This document shows positions 1 through 18,620 of a stretch of 64,000 bases of DNA, piece after piece. The translations under genes were made by a program, and so were the position numbers. Positions within the stretch are counted from its first letter, which is position 1; each line of letters starts with the position of its first letter. Source of the DNA: Manis javanica (taxonomy: Eukaryota > Chordata > Mammalia > Pholidota > Manidae); contig NC_133157.1 of assembly GCF_040802235.1 (NCBI RefSeq), positions 36,050,501-36,114,500 of the forward strand. The letters run 5' to 3'. The notes under the pieces were generated by a model. That model did no database searches. It was not told the origin of the DNA and worked only from the letters and a program-made list of their open reading frames with translations.

Positions 1-79
1 AGTACTCTACTGTCCCCTGCTAGGTTTGTTGAAATAATCTAATTGTCTCTTTCAATTCCATTTCCAATTCAGATGATAA

Positions 80-186
80 ACTCTCTGAGGGTGGAGACTG
101 CACCTTCCTTCTTTACTGCTATATCCCCATGCCCAGCACAGTGCTTAGCACTTAGTGGACACTCAATAAGTATTTGTTGAATGACT
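80..186 (+). repeat. L2 LINE 3' end
   Basis: Matches the 3' end of L2: the gagggtggagac-like start, 'ctgctatatccccatgcccagcacagtgc' style middle, and the 'ctcaataagtatttgttgaatga' tail shared by thousands of mammalian L2 copies. Old and diverged; no gene seen around it. Confidence 0.75.
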
Positions 187-559
187 GTAGGAACAAAAAT
201 CACAGGAAGTCTCAGCTCAGAGGAAGGGCTATAACCATTAAGGCCATTAAGTGACTTAGCCAAGACTTCTCAGCCAACAAGCATTTCCATAGCCTGACCT
301 GTCTAGCCTGGGCCCTCTCTGGAGACATATTCCTCCTCAGCCCAAGGTCATTCAAGTGGAATGGGGCAGAAAAGAAACACAATCAGCAGGGCAGAAGCCA
401 AGGAGAGGGGGAGAAGGAATTGGGAAAGCTACTGGTCAGCAACCCAAAGCTCTTTTCTTGCTTCCTGATGCTGAGGTCTCTATCTTCCACAGCGGAGCTG
501 TGTAAAAGAGACTCCTGTGCCCCTCGTGTAAGTCATAAACCTTGGCCCACCCCGTTAGT

Positions 560-1076
560 GATAGACCCTGGCTTCCCCTCCTAGTGTGACATTTTTCTTG
601 ACTCCGCCTTCTCTGAAGAAATCATGACTCCGCCCCTTCCGGGTAATAGGCCAGCCCCGCCCCCGGCGTGTGACGGAGTCCCTGTGACCTAATGTAACGG
701 TTTGTTTCCGGGGTGGAGCCAAGGAGGGCGGGAGTTTAGGCTGCGCCGACCCCTCAGCCCCCTCCAGGTGACCCCAGCCCCCAAAAAACCTCACCGGGGC
801 CCCAAATATCCTACCCCATGACCGCAAAGGCTTTCGCCCCGACCCCAAAATGCCCCAGACCCCCGAGGTAGCCTACCTCCTAATCTCTTAACGTCTAGTG
901 TCCCCCAAATCTTCAATCACACCCTGTCGGATGTGGCAATGAGGCTTCCCGGGGCCACCTGCCTCCGATAACCTGAGAATAAGTCAGACTGGTCCTGACA
1001 ATGACAAGGGGACCAGGGACTGGGGAATATTTGATTCAATCATGCTCCTCCCCAGGAGCCGTTCGGAGCCCGGGAC
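560..1076 (+). promoter_or_regulatory. GC-rich upstream region of the unnamed 87-aa gene
   Basis: This segment has several CCGCCCC/GCCCCGCC boxes between about 630 and 665, repeated 'gactccgcc' words at about 600-640, and no clear TATA box. It directly precedes the first coding exon at 1077. The promoter call rests on position and composition; the transcription start is not visible. Confidence 0.4.
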
Positions 1077-1714
1077 ATGTCGGGATTGAGGAGATACGAG
1101 GTGGCGCTGGAGGCGGAGGAGGAGTGAGTGGAGGCGGGCTTCTGCGGAGGAGGAACCTAGCCGCTCGGGGGTGGGGGGAGGGCACGAGTTCTCTGAGGGC
1201 GGGGGGAGCTGGAGGGGTAGGGCCCCTGAGGGAGGGGGCGTGGGCTACGAAGGGGACCGCCTCCAAGGGGTGGGGCTGAGCGGGCGAGAGACGGGCGGGG
1301 CGCTCGGCTGGCGGAGTCTGTGGGGTCAGCCCCGCCCTGTCCGGCCTGGCTCTGCCTTGTTTCTGCAGGATCTACTGGGGCTGCTTCTACTTTTTCCCCT
1401 GGTTGCGCATGTGGCGGAGGGAGCGGAGGTGAGGGAGCTGCGACCCCCCGGACCTGCCCCGGGCATGTACGAGGCTCGGACTCGGAGGATGGATTGGGGT
1501 GGGGGAGAATCTGGGAATCCCCTCCCAGCCTCAGGCCTCTGTCGGGTCGCTCCACAGCTCGGCGCACCCCCGGGAGCAGAAGCTGGAGCCTCTGCGAGGC
1601 CTGATGAGCTGTTTATCAAGCGGCCTGGGCCCTGCTCCCCAGCGTTCAGGTCGCAGCCTCCCCTGCCGCACACCTGCCGCCACTACCCAGCCAGCCGGTG
1701 CATTAAAGATTTAA
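1077..1714 (+). CDS. Unnamed three-exon gene for a short aromatic-rich protein (87 aa)
   Basis: Coding exons 1077-1123, 1369-1428 and 1558-1714 join in phase (47+60+157 = 264 nt) with good splice sites: GTGAGT and GTGAGG donors, and TTTCTGCAG and CTCCACAG acceptors. The predicted protein opens MSGLRRYEVALEAEEE. Residues 17-28 (IYWGCFYFFPWL) are strongly hydrophobic and aromatic and are followed by a basic stretch RMWRRER. This could be a short membrane-contacting helix with positive residues after it, although at about 12 residues it is short for a full transmembrane span. Residues 36-87 are Ser/Pro/Gly-rich with no domain I know. An ATTAAA lies just before the stop. The ATG starts the frame and sits behind a GC-rich region. 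I do not recognise the family. Clean phasing across three exons argues for a real gene, but expression is unproven. Confidence 0.55.
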
Positions 1715-4180
1715 ACCCGAAGCCACCGTGCTGCCCTCCTGACTGCCGCCTCTGTCGCCATTCCAGCTGGGAGCCCCTCCACGCCGGCTGTTTCCTTACG
1801 GACAGTTACTCCGCCCAGATAGTGTGTGCTCTTACATACCAGGTCCCTGCTATTCCTAAGGGTTCCTCATCAGTGTCAGGCCTCCAGTTACTCTCAGTGA
1901 CTGCCCTCCCATTGCTGTGAATAGTCTAAAAGTTCTGGCCTGGACTTCCTCCTAACCTTATTCCCACATTGTGTTATGTACTCTCAACCCCAGCTCTGCT
2001 ACCACCTTCCTCCTAGCCAGGACTTTGCCAAGTATCTGAAGAATTTTTTCCTGGGAGCAGATCTGAAATATTTTAAGCCCAAAGTTGTAGAAAGTAGGCT
2101 GTGAGAGGAGGAGAAGATTTGTAAAAGCTGCCTCCCTCAGCTTGCCACAGGGAAGTGAGTTGCTACTGTTGGAGGTCTTTCTGTCAGTTAATACCCCAAC
2201 TTCTGGCTCCTCCAGTATGATCCCAGGCTTCGTATGGATTCCAGCATCAACCCACCTAGCAGTTCTTGCTACCTCCCTAGGAGAACCCAAGGGCCACTGC
2301 TTCCTGCCACCCCTTTCTGTCTTGTCACCTAGGCGACCTCAGACCCACTAGCTCCTAAAGTGCTAAAGGTCAGGGACTCCTAAAGGGCCTGCTTTCAGCT
2401 TGGGATTGGCCCAAGCACTGGAAAAGGCACCAGAGGATTCAGTTACATAGATAGCCCAGTTTTGTGGGCGGGGACAAAGCTAACTTTGAGCCTGAGGCTA
2501 CCCCTGCCACAGCAGGTTATGGCTAGGGAGAAGACTTGGCCCTATTTTGGGAGAAGCCAAAGGGGAAAGAGGGGCACATACCCGGAAGAAATCGTTTCTT
2601 GCCTTCCCAGGTCTTTAGACTGATTGGTACAGGAAAGACCACAAAATGTGTGGTGGATAGCCGATGATGGAGAAAACCTGTGGTAAGACGATGACACCTC
2701 AATGGCTGCGCACAAGTTGTGGAGCACAAGTCCAGACTGGAGGGTGGGGGAGAGACCCTAAGGACTAGAAGTTCAAGATGAATGACCTCTAGGCCACTTT
2801 CAGGAATGGACTAGGCTCTTCAGCCATTTCCTCACACGATGAAATGAACCTTCCTCACATGAAGAACACTGTCAAAGGTGGAATGCCCTGTTCAGACCTG
2901 GACCTGCCCCTCACCAGGACATGTCAGAATTCCTGAGTATCCACAAGACATATTCCAGAGGAGGACTTTCAAGCCTCACCCTGGACCAGAGGGAGGAGCA
3001 GCTTGTGCTGTTCAGCCTGGCTGGGGGACTAGTCCCTACCATCAGAGCTAATGGTCCCTCCTGATTGTTGCAACCACCCTGCAGCAGAAAGAGATGCCCA
3101 GGGAAGGTGTGAATCCCTATCCCAGTAGAAGGTCTGTCCCATAAAGGGTAGCTGGCCACAGAAGGCACCTCTGCAACAACCAGATAAAGGCTGCATTACT
3201 GGGTTTTGACTCCGTTTATGTTTCAAACACTAAACAGGACTTCAGGGTTGAAATCCCTAGACTGGGAGTGGGAAATTCTTCAAGGTGCCAGGGGCACTAA
3301 ACTCAGCAGCTTGTTGCCACTCCTTCCTGGAAAGGAGAGGAGGAGTTTTTGCCCTGGGCAAAAGGGGTAAGAGGAGTGAAGGTTGGATATGGGATTAGGA
3401 GAGAAGGGACAGGAAGAAGATGGGAGGTTGAGGCTTCAGCAAGAGAATGAGATACAGAGGGTTGTTGACAGGGGTATTACTGGCCCTGGGTGGGGAGGGG
3501 ACATTTCCTCCAGGCCCATGGTGGAGAGAGGCTGCAATTTGAATAGAACAAAAGAGGTAAATTGAGCTCTTGAGTCTGATGTCTCAATAAGCCAGGAACT
3601 GAGTCTGGGAACCCCAGATCAATGCTGGCAAGCAGGCATTTCTGGGACAGAACTAGGCATAAACAGGAAGATAAGATATCTTGGGTCTTTTACCTGTTTG
3701 ACACCAGCAACTGATACCAAAGAACTTTCACCTTCCTTATCCACCCCATCTTTCCTCCCTGTCCCATCTTGCTGGGGAAAGTGGTTCCCACCTCAGCATC
3801 CCCAATGCACCCCAATACCATCAAAAAGGGCCTCCTCCAAGCTTCTCGCTCTGATTGTGACTGGCTCCAGCCAAGACTCCTCAGCCAGAGGGACCTGCTT
3901 CTAGGACCTACTCCCATCAATTTCTCCTGATTAAGACAGGCAGGCTCCATCAGGCAGGAAGTGAGGAGGGGAAAATAAAGGCAAATTGTTGCTGGCTGCC
4001 CCCTGTTCCCACCCCACCAACAACTTCCCCATCAGAATTTGTGTACTAGTGTGATTGTGTGATAGGATAATTGTGAAAACCCAACTGTGGGGGTGGAACT
4101 TTGAGTATCACTGGAGCTCTATGATTCTGCCTATAGCTGTTTGTCCAGGTGAAGCTAATGGAGTGAGGCGTAACTGAGTG
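1715..4180. other. Non-coding stretch between the unnamed gene and CCL27
   Basis: No open frame with coding character and no repeat family that I can name with confidence. The sequence is unique-looking, moderately GC-rich and without long simple repeats. Confidence 0.5.
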
Positions 4181-4432
4181 TTTAGCTATGGGAATGTGAG
4201 TGTGAATGTCCATCACTGGCTGCTACTGTGGATCTCTGACTGCCCTGAGTCATGTGCTGTCAGCCCACATCATGCACTACCCCTCCTAGCTTCTCTGCCC
4301 AGGGCTCAGGAGCCCATAGGAAATGACAGAAGAGGAAGGGGTCTGTGCCAAGTAGGGCCCAGGAATGTCACGGGATTAGCAGTATTTTCACCTGCCTCTG
4401 ACTCACCTGGTACCCCAGGTAAAAGGCACCCA

Positions 4433-4440
4433 TATAAAAG
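4433..4440 (+). promoter_or_regulatory. TATA box of CCL27
   Basis: TATAAAAG lies 46 nt before the CCL27 start codon, which leaves room for a start site near 4463 and a 20-25 nt leader. The box is intact although the gene body is broken. Confidence 0.7.
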
Positions 4441-4485
4441 TAGGGGAGGAAGAGGAGAGAGAAGGAAGTATCTCGGCTGAGCAGC

Positions 4486-5140
4486 ATGAAGGGAACCTCA
4501 CCTACCAGCAGCCTCCTGCTGCTATTGTTGCTGAGCCCAGACCCTGGAGCAGGTGAGTGCCTGGGAGTCTAGAAGACCAGAGGTCTGGATCAATGGAGCA
4601 GAGGGAAATGAACCCAGGAAGTCCATCCTACATGGAGCTGTTGTCCCCTAGCATTGCTACTGCCGCCCAGCACTACCTGCTGTACTCAGCTCTGCAGAAA
4701 GCCACTAAGACAGCATGCTGAGGAAGGTCATCCAGGCGGAACTGCAGGAGGCTAATGGGGACTGTCACCTCCAGGCTTTTGTGTGAGCTCTGCCCCTGCC
4801 CCAATACCCCTGACTTTAGTCCTACCCACTAATGCTGATCCCAACTCCAGCCCCAATTGCCAATTGTGATGCTGACTCAGGTTTTCACCTGGGCTTTGCC
4901 TCTAACCCCTGGACCCTAAGCTCATTCACAAGCTATGACCATTGCTTTGGATCTTTCTCTTCCCAGGCTTCACCTGTCTCAATGCAATATCTGCATCCAA
5001 CCCCAGAACCACAGCCTGCTTCGTGGTTTAAGCGCTGAGGGAAAAGGTTCCAGGGTACTCTGCCCAACCTGAATTGGGGGCTGACAGAGAAAATGGACCT
5101 GGGCTCCCAGTAGCTAAATAAAGTGCCATTGGATAATAGT
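4486..5140 (+). pseudogene. CCL27: CCL27 skin chemokine, disrupted
   Basis: Three exons match CCL27/CTACK, the keratinocyte chemokine that recruits CCR10+ T cells to skin. Exon 1 (4486-4552) has the start codon and a leucine-rich signal peptide (MKGTSPTSSLLLLLLLSPDP). Exon 2 (4652-4782) has LLLPPSTTCCTQLCRKPL with the adjacent-cysteine motif, then LRKVIQAELQEANGDCHLQAF. Exon 3 (4977 onward) has LHLSQCNICIQPQN. Against human CCL27, exon 2 lacks 2 nt just after codons for Pro-Leu, which shifts the frame before LRKV. Exon 3 lacks 1 nt before the TGG for Trp and has a TGA about 4 codons later, where human has Gln. Splice sites, TATA box and poly(A) signal remain. Read through, exon 2 gives an unrelated tail, so a working chemokine core cannot be made. 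Assembly errors are unlikely to explain three separate lesions. Confidence 0.85.
5117..5122 (+). other. CCL27: Poly(A) signal of CCL27
   Basis: AATAAA about 140 nt into exon 3. It lies about 112 bp from the opposing IL11RA signal, so the two genes end close together or overlap by a few bases. Confidence 0.7.
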
Positions 5141-5233
5141 CTATGACTGTGGTCTCCAACTTTTATGCAGTCTCCTCTCAGCCCTGAATCTGGAGCTAGG
5201 AATCATGTCAGTAAACAGAACCCCTTCATTGTC

Positions 5234-5239
5234 TTTATT
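5234..5239 (-). other. IL11RA: Poly(A) signal of IL11RA
   Basis: AATAAA on the minus strand, about 380 nt downstream of the IL11RA stop codon. It places transcript cleavage near 5210-5220, facing the CCL27 terminus. Confidence 0.65.
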
Positions 5240-5274
5240 CACACCTTCAAAATCCCCACCAGGGGCAAGGCCAA

Positions 5275-5400
5275 GAGCCAAGGACCCATACACACTCCCC
5301 AGGCACCTACATACACTCACACAGAGAACACATGTTTCCTGCTACACATACACATGGGCATACATGGACACAGGCATACACATCTACACACATCCCTCAG
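5275..5400. repeat. Degenerate CA-rich tract in the IL11RA 3' UTR
   Basis: Imperfect CACA/CATACAC words run across this span, with no uninterrupted array longer than a few units. It lies in the 3' UTR of IL11RA on the minus strand. Confidence 0.5.
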
Positions 5401-5619
5401 GTAGACCTTCAGCTCTGGGATGAAATCAGAGGTCCAGGTACCTTTGAGTTGACAAGCTGGGAACACAGAGTCTCACAGAAATGGGCTCCAAACAGAACAT
5501 TCAGCTGAGACCTCCCCCTCCATGGGTATCTACTGTCCTGCTTGTGTTCTATCTGTCCGTCCAGCCACAGCAGCAAGACAGAGTTACAGGTGGAATCAGC
5601 TGAAGCCCTCCTGGGTCTT

Positions 5620-10915
<5,296 letters not shown>

Positions 10916-12739
10916 CTAGGAAGAAAGCTAAGGTACCACGTAGGGTAAGGATATCAGAAATCATTGGAGGATCTAAGTTTCCCCCTTTGCATCATACATT
11001 CAAGGCAACACACATACACACCCTCACACCCTCCATTTCAGTCCTGGGCCTAGGGCCCAGAACAAAAGCCGGAGACGACAGGCTGTGCCAGCACCACCCC
11101 GTGCACCACCCTTGGTGCCCACCCCTGCACCAAGCACTGGCACTGGCTGTCACTCCCATTAACTCCTTCAATCCAGCTGTTGGGGATTCCACTGTTTGCC
11201 CCACCTGCCCCAGGGCTAATCACTGCCTCTGACTGACCTGAGGTAGCCCTGCTCACCCTGGGGCTGGGAGAGCTGTTCAGGTGGGTTTGAGCCCATCCTG
11301 GATTCCTGCCTTGAGGCTAGCCCTGCTCTGGTAGCCAAGCTCCTAGCTCCTTCTCTCCTGCGCCTAGCTCCTTGCTCAGGCTACTTGGGCCACTCATCTG
11401 GGTTTGATTCTGGAATCTTGTTGGTCTCAAGCTTGTAAGGCTGGATGGGGCTAGGGTGCAGGCTGAGGCTGTGGAGTTAAGCAGATCCAGATGCCCTGGC
11501 TGCTGCCAGAGCCTGGGGGTGGGCAGGGAGCCAGCAGATGGAGACAGGGTGTCGGGAGAGGAGAGGAGTCTGAGAGGAGCTGGGAGCCTGCAGGGATAGG
11601 GGCCTGGGTGGGGGCCACAGGGCAAAGATATGATCAGAGATCGGAACTTGGAGATGGTGGGGGCTCAGTGTGGCAGGGGCTGGACTGGGACAGCAGGAAC
11701 TAGAAAGGCTGAGGAGGTAATCAACCATGCGTGTGGCGGTTGGGGGCCAGGAGAAAGGGATCCTGGATGGGGGGAAAGCAAGAGCAGGAAAGCAGCGGGA
11801 AGTGGCCACAGGGACAGAGGAAAAGATGGGGACAGAGCCCTGGGCAATGGCTCCAAAGAGGAAAAGCACAGACCCCTCCCAAGTAGAGCAGAACAGGGGC
11901 CTCCGCATGCCTGTGTGAATTCTGAGTGTAGTGGCTCAGCCCTGGCCCCCCAACACATTTACCCTAATCAGCCCTGCCCTACCTCTGTGATCCCAGTGGC
12001 TGAGTGTCCATGGCTTTCAGGACTTGCTACCAACAGCTACAGCACCCGTCTCAGCTCCACTCAGTTCTGGGACCCCAGAATCAACCCCTCCTTCCCCTTC
12101 CAGGCCCCCCTGCTCCTCTGAGCCCTGGAGCTCTGCCACCCCTAGCCAGGCCCCCTTCTCCCTCCTTCCCCCGCCCTCCTCCAGTCCCACCCCCTCCCAC
12201 TGAGGCCCTGGGAAGGGAAGAGGCCTCCCCAAATCTGGAAAGGAAGCCAAAGGCACAGCAGGACCAACAAGGGGGAAAGGAGGGCTGCTTCTGTCCCTGT
12301 CCGTGAGATATAAAGAAAAGTCAGAGCCCAGCTCCCCCTCCCCTGGATGCCCCAGCCATTTCTCACCTTCCCTTCCACTCTTTGGGCCCCAGCACCAGGA
12401 AATGCCTTTGGTCCCTCAGTGCCAGATACACAAGACCCACACTTATGCTCAAACACACACCCTGCGATGTCGTGGCTTACAGTCACACCAATACATTCAG
12501 ACATCCTCGCTCAGACTCAGACGCTTACATTTACACATACCCATGCATTCGCACAGACACACACATCTTACTCTTCTGCACCCTATCAGACATACACTTA
12601 GCACTCTGCCCTTGTGATGGAGCTCTGTAAAAGCAACTCCTGGTCATGGTTTAAGCTCCCTCTTCCAGGGAGCTCTTAGCATAACAGATCCCATATCTCG
12701 GCACAGTTACAGGCCCCCAAGTAGCCAAAGAGACAATGA

Positions 12740-12945
12740 TGAACTCAGGAGCCAGGCACAGGGGCAAAAAGTGAGACAGAGATGCAGAGAATGTGAGAGG
12801 CAAAACTAAAAAGCAGATACACAGGAATACCTGGGGAGACAAAATGGAAGAGATGCAGAGAGCGATATAGCTCTAGAAAGGCAGTAGTAGGAAAAGAAAA
12901 AGAAATATAAGGAAACCGAGTCAGACAGGGAAACAGATAATAAGG
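12740..12945 (-). repeat. Purine-rich (sense pyrimidine-rich) tract in the IL11RA 5' intron
   Basis: On the plus strand it reads as imperfect gagacagag/gacagggaaac words. On the IL11RA sense strand it is a degenerate TCTCTGTC-type tract about 600 bp inside the first intron. Confidence 0.5.
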
Positions 12946-13044
12946 AGCAGTAGGCCAATGGCTCAGAAAGAGGGAGGGGAAGCCAAGTGCCCTGGGGATG
13001 GGGCTGTCTCTGTTGGACACTAAGTAGAAAGGTCAGTCCCCTTG

Positions 13045-13445
13045 GCTATTGAAGTGGGTCCCCAAGATACCAACACACAGTCTGGTAGGTCACAGGACAC
13101 ACACACAGTACAAGTCTCACTCTTGCAGTGCTACTGCTGAAGTCACACACTGGCACATACAAACCCAGCCACCCACTCTCACATTGGCAGACACAGCCTT
13201 AAACCCCTCAGAGACGTTCCCGAAACACATTCCCTGATGTGGTCACAGGCCCTCTCACAAACACGTAACCCAGTCTCTCCCCCGAAACTGAACACTGACA
13301 GATAGACACATAATCCCACACTTGCACAGTGACATGCACACTGACACACAGTCACATTAACTAGCAGTTGCACAAAGTGACACTTAAGAGTCTCACACAC
13401 CGCATCGTTACACAGCCTCACAGTCACACAGGCACTGAGAGTCAC
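13045..13445 (-). repeat. Degenerate TGTGACTGTG tract downstream of the first IL11RA exon
   Basis: Scattered CACAC, CACAGTCACA and GACACACAG words, never a pure array. On the sense strand of IL11RA it reads as tgtgactgtgtgtcag-like units lying just inside intron 1. Confidence 0.5.
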
Positions 13446-13459
13446 TCTGGGCCCTCCAG

Positions 13460-13740
13460 ATCTACCCCACCCTGCCCCGCCCTCTCCTGGCACGGTTTCC
13501 TCGTGTACACCCGCCGCACCAGGCCTCACCTTCCGCGGCCGCCGCCGCCAGCGCCCTCGCCCTCGCCCTCTGCCCTGGCCTCTGCTCCCTCCCTCCCGCC
13601 CTGGGGCCCCGCAGTTGGGGTGGCTCCGCCCAGGCACCAATGGAAGGAGAGGGGAGAAATGGGGGCGGGGGTCTCGGCCCATTGGTGCCTCCAACTGCCA
13701 ATCACCTCCACCCCCACCTCTGCTGGACACTTCCTGTCCC
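13460..13740 (-). promoter_or_regulatory. IL11RA: CpG-rich promoter and non-coding first exon of IL11RA
   Basis: On the minus strand a GGC-rich segment ends in a strong donor (GGAAG|GTGAGG) with exon end at 13530. ATTGG at 13681-13685 is a CCAAT box in IL11RA orientation. GC density and CpG content drop on both sides. The first exon probably spans about 13530-13620. Any further untranslated exons between here and 10829 could not be placed. Confidence 0.6.
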
Positions 13741-13971
13741 GTCTGGGACCGTGGAGGCTGCTTGGGACAGAACCTGGAGCTGGAATCCTAGGTCCTTTCT
13801 TGAAGGCCTGTCCTCCTGGGAGAGCAGGACAGAAAGCTTTCAAGCCCTTCTGCCTCCCAGCTGTTCACAGACAAAGCCACTCAGGAACCACTGGGCAGGT
13901 GACTGGAGAAACTGAAGGTGCCTCCAACTCCAGATAAGATAAGGAAGGAGGAGGTCTGGTGTGAAGCAGTT

Positions 13972-14125
13972 GGTTTCAAACTTTTCTGGACATTGTGGTT
14001 TCAAAACTGCCAAGCCACACTCCAAACCAATTAAATCAGAATGTCTAGAAGCTGAACCTAGACGTGAGAATTATTTTTAACTCCCCAGATGATTTTAAAA
14101 TGCAGCCACAGCCAAGGTGTAAGGT
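13972..14125 (+). repeat. MER20-like hAT DNA transposon copy
   Basis: Shows 'ggtttcaaacttttctggaca', 'accaattaaatcagaatgtct', then 'aactccccagatgattttaaaatgcagcca', the MER20/MER5-type layout of nonautonomous hAT-Charlie elements. It lies between the IL11RA promoter and the GALT 3' end. Confidence 0.65.
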
Positions 14126-15220
14126 CAGGTTAGTGTGTGTATGCTTTAAGAGGCCACCCACCCACCCAGGGTTCTCATCCACAACCCAGTCACTGGGGCT
14201 CAAGGAAGATGTGTACATGTTTGTCTGAACTCCTTCCAGACGCAGGCAACACTCCCAAGTTCTAGGCCCTTCCCCTCCAGGGTCTCGAAGAAGAAATAAC
14301 CCTGGACTGGAAGGCAGGCAGCCAAGGTTCCCCTGGGCCAGGATGTCACTGGCTAGCCTTGGCATGATATCCCCTTCCAGAGACTCAGTTTCCTTGAAAG
14401 AAGAATGGAAACAAAAAGTATTCTGGCATTGCTTACAAGCTCTGTCCTCACCTAACAGCAGAATACACTAAGCAGCATCAGGTCTCCTGGGTTGCAAGGC
14501 CCATTGTTCCCACAGTTACACAGCCTTGCCAAGGAAACCAGTCCAGAGGGGAGGGTAGAACCAGGTCCCTTCTAGAACCATCCCCCTCCTTCCAGACCCT
14601 GGGGCTCCTAACTCTAGCAGCCCATTCTCTGCCAAAGCTGTTCTCTGCCCTGTGCAATACCCCCAAACACAAGGGCAAAGAGGTGAGAGAGTCTGCACAT
14701 ACATGCTGGAGTTTGGAGAAGCCAAGGACACAAAGCCACATACACGTTCCCGACCTGCCCCTTCAGCCCCTGTGGGCTGGAGCAGAGCCAAGCTTCAGTC
14801 ACTCACAAAGCCAGAGTTCTGACCAGAAGCCCAGGGGCTGGCCACTGACCAGTGGGACGAGGATCCTGCTCACCCGCTCCCCACCAAACCCTCAGGCCCA
14901 GGCTCAGTGAGCTGATCCCCTCGGGGTGGTGGTGAAGTGGATTCTGGCCTTCCCAAAGCCTCAGACACAGGCAAGAACACGGGATTCTAAAAGTTTCTTA
15001 AACTGGATGCCTTTGTTACTCCAGGAACCAGGGAATCTATAGGTCAGAGGTAACACTGAGGTGTTTGGGGTGGAATTTTGGTATCTTTACGTTTCTGCAT
15101 GTCTATACGCAAAGAAAAATTGTGGCTGGAGCTGTGCCTTCAGCATTTAACCCCAGGCCCCTGAGAGATAGAGTTCATACTCCTTTGGCATTAGAATATA
15201 TGATTAAAGTTTGAGAAACA
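14126..15220. other. Spacer between GALT 3' end and IL11RA promoter
   Basis: No coding frame with support. In human this interval is crossed by GALT-IL11RA read-through transcripts. Nothing here proves or excludes them. Confidence 0.4.
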
Positions 15221-15224
15221 CAGT

Positions 15225-15230
15225 TTTATT
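15225..15230 (-). other. GALT: Poly(A) signal of GALT
   Basis: AATAAA on the minus strand about 66 nt after the GALT stop, giving a very short 3' UTR, as in the human gene. Confidence 0.7.
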
Positions 15231-15295
15231 GATCCCATGTCTACCCAAACCCTGGACTCAATTCCCTCAGGCAGAAGGCCCTGTGGTCAGTGTGG

Positions 15296-18385
<3,090 letters not shown>

Positions 18386-18620
18386 GACGTCCCCTTCGGA
18401 TGCCTGCCGGCGGTGCTCAGGGTCGGGTCCGCCGCGGACACTCGTACCTCGAGAGGAGCTGCCTCTCACCCAGCCCTAATTCTGCCCCGCCCCACCCCTA
18501 GCCTGATGATTGGTCAAACTTCAGCATGTGACTCCATGAGGGGCCGCCAGGACACTTGGGGGCGGAGCTCAGGACGTCAAGCACCGTAGAGGGCTACATC
18601 TGTGGTCCCTTACTCCAGGG
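18386..18620 (-). promoter_or_regulatory. GALT: GALT promoter and 5' leader
   Basis: GC-rich with ATTGG at 18509-18513 (a CCAAT box in GALT orientation), CCGCCCC-type boxes near 18485 and GGGGCGGAG near 18560. No TATA box. Translation in the GALT frame is open from 18475 to the ATG at 18385 but holds no other ATG; it does hold GTG codons. Confidence 0.6.

Noticed and set aside
1171-1920. 249-codon open frame on the plus strand across the unnamed gene
   Set aside because: It runs through introns and exons of the three-exon model in a different frame, begins at an arbitrary site, and owes its length to high GC content.
12410-13440. CRISPR-like or satellite array suggested by recurring cacac words
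   Set aside because: No regular spacing or conserved unit; it is a degenerate simple repeat in a mammalian intron.
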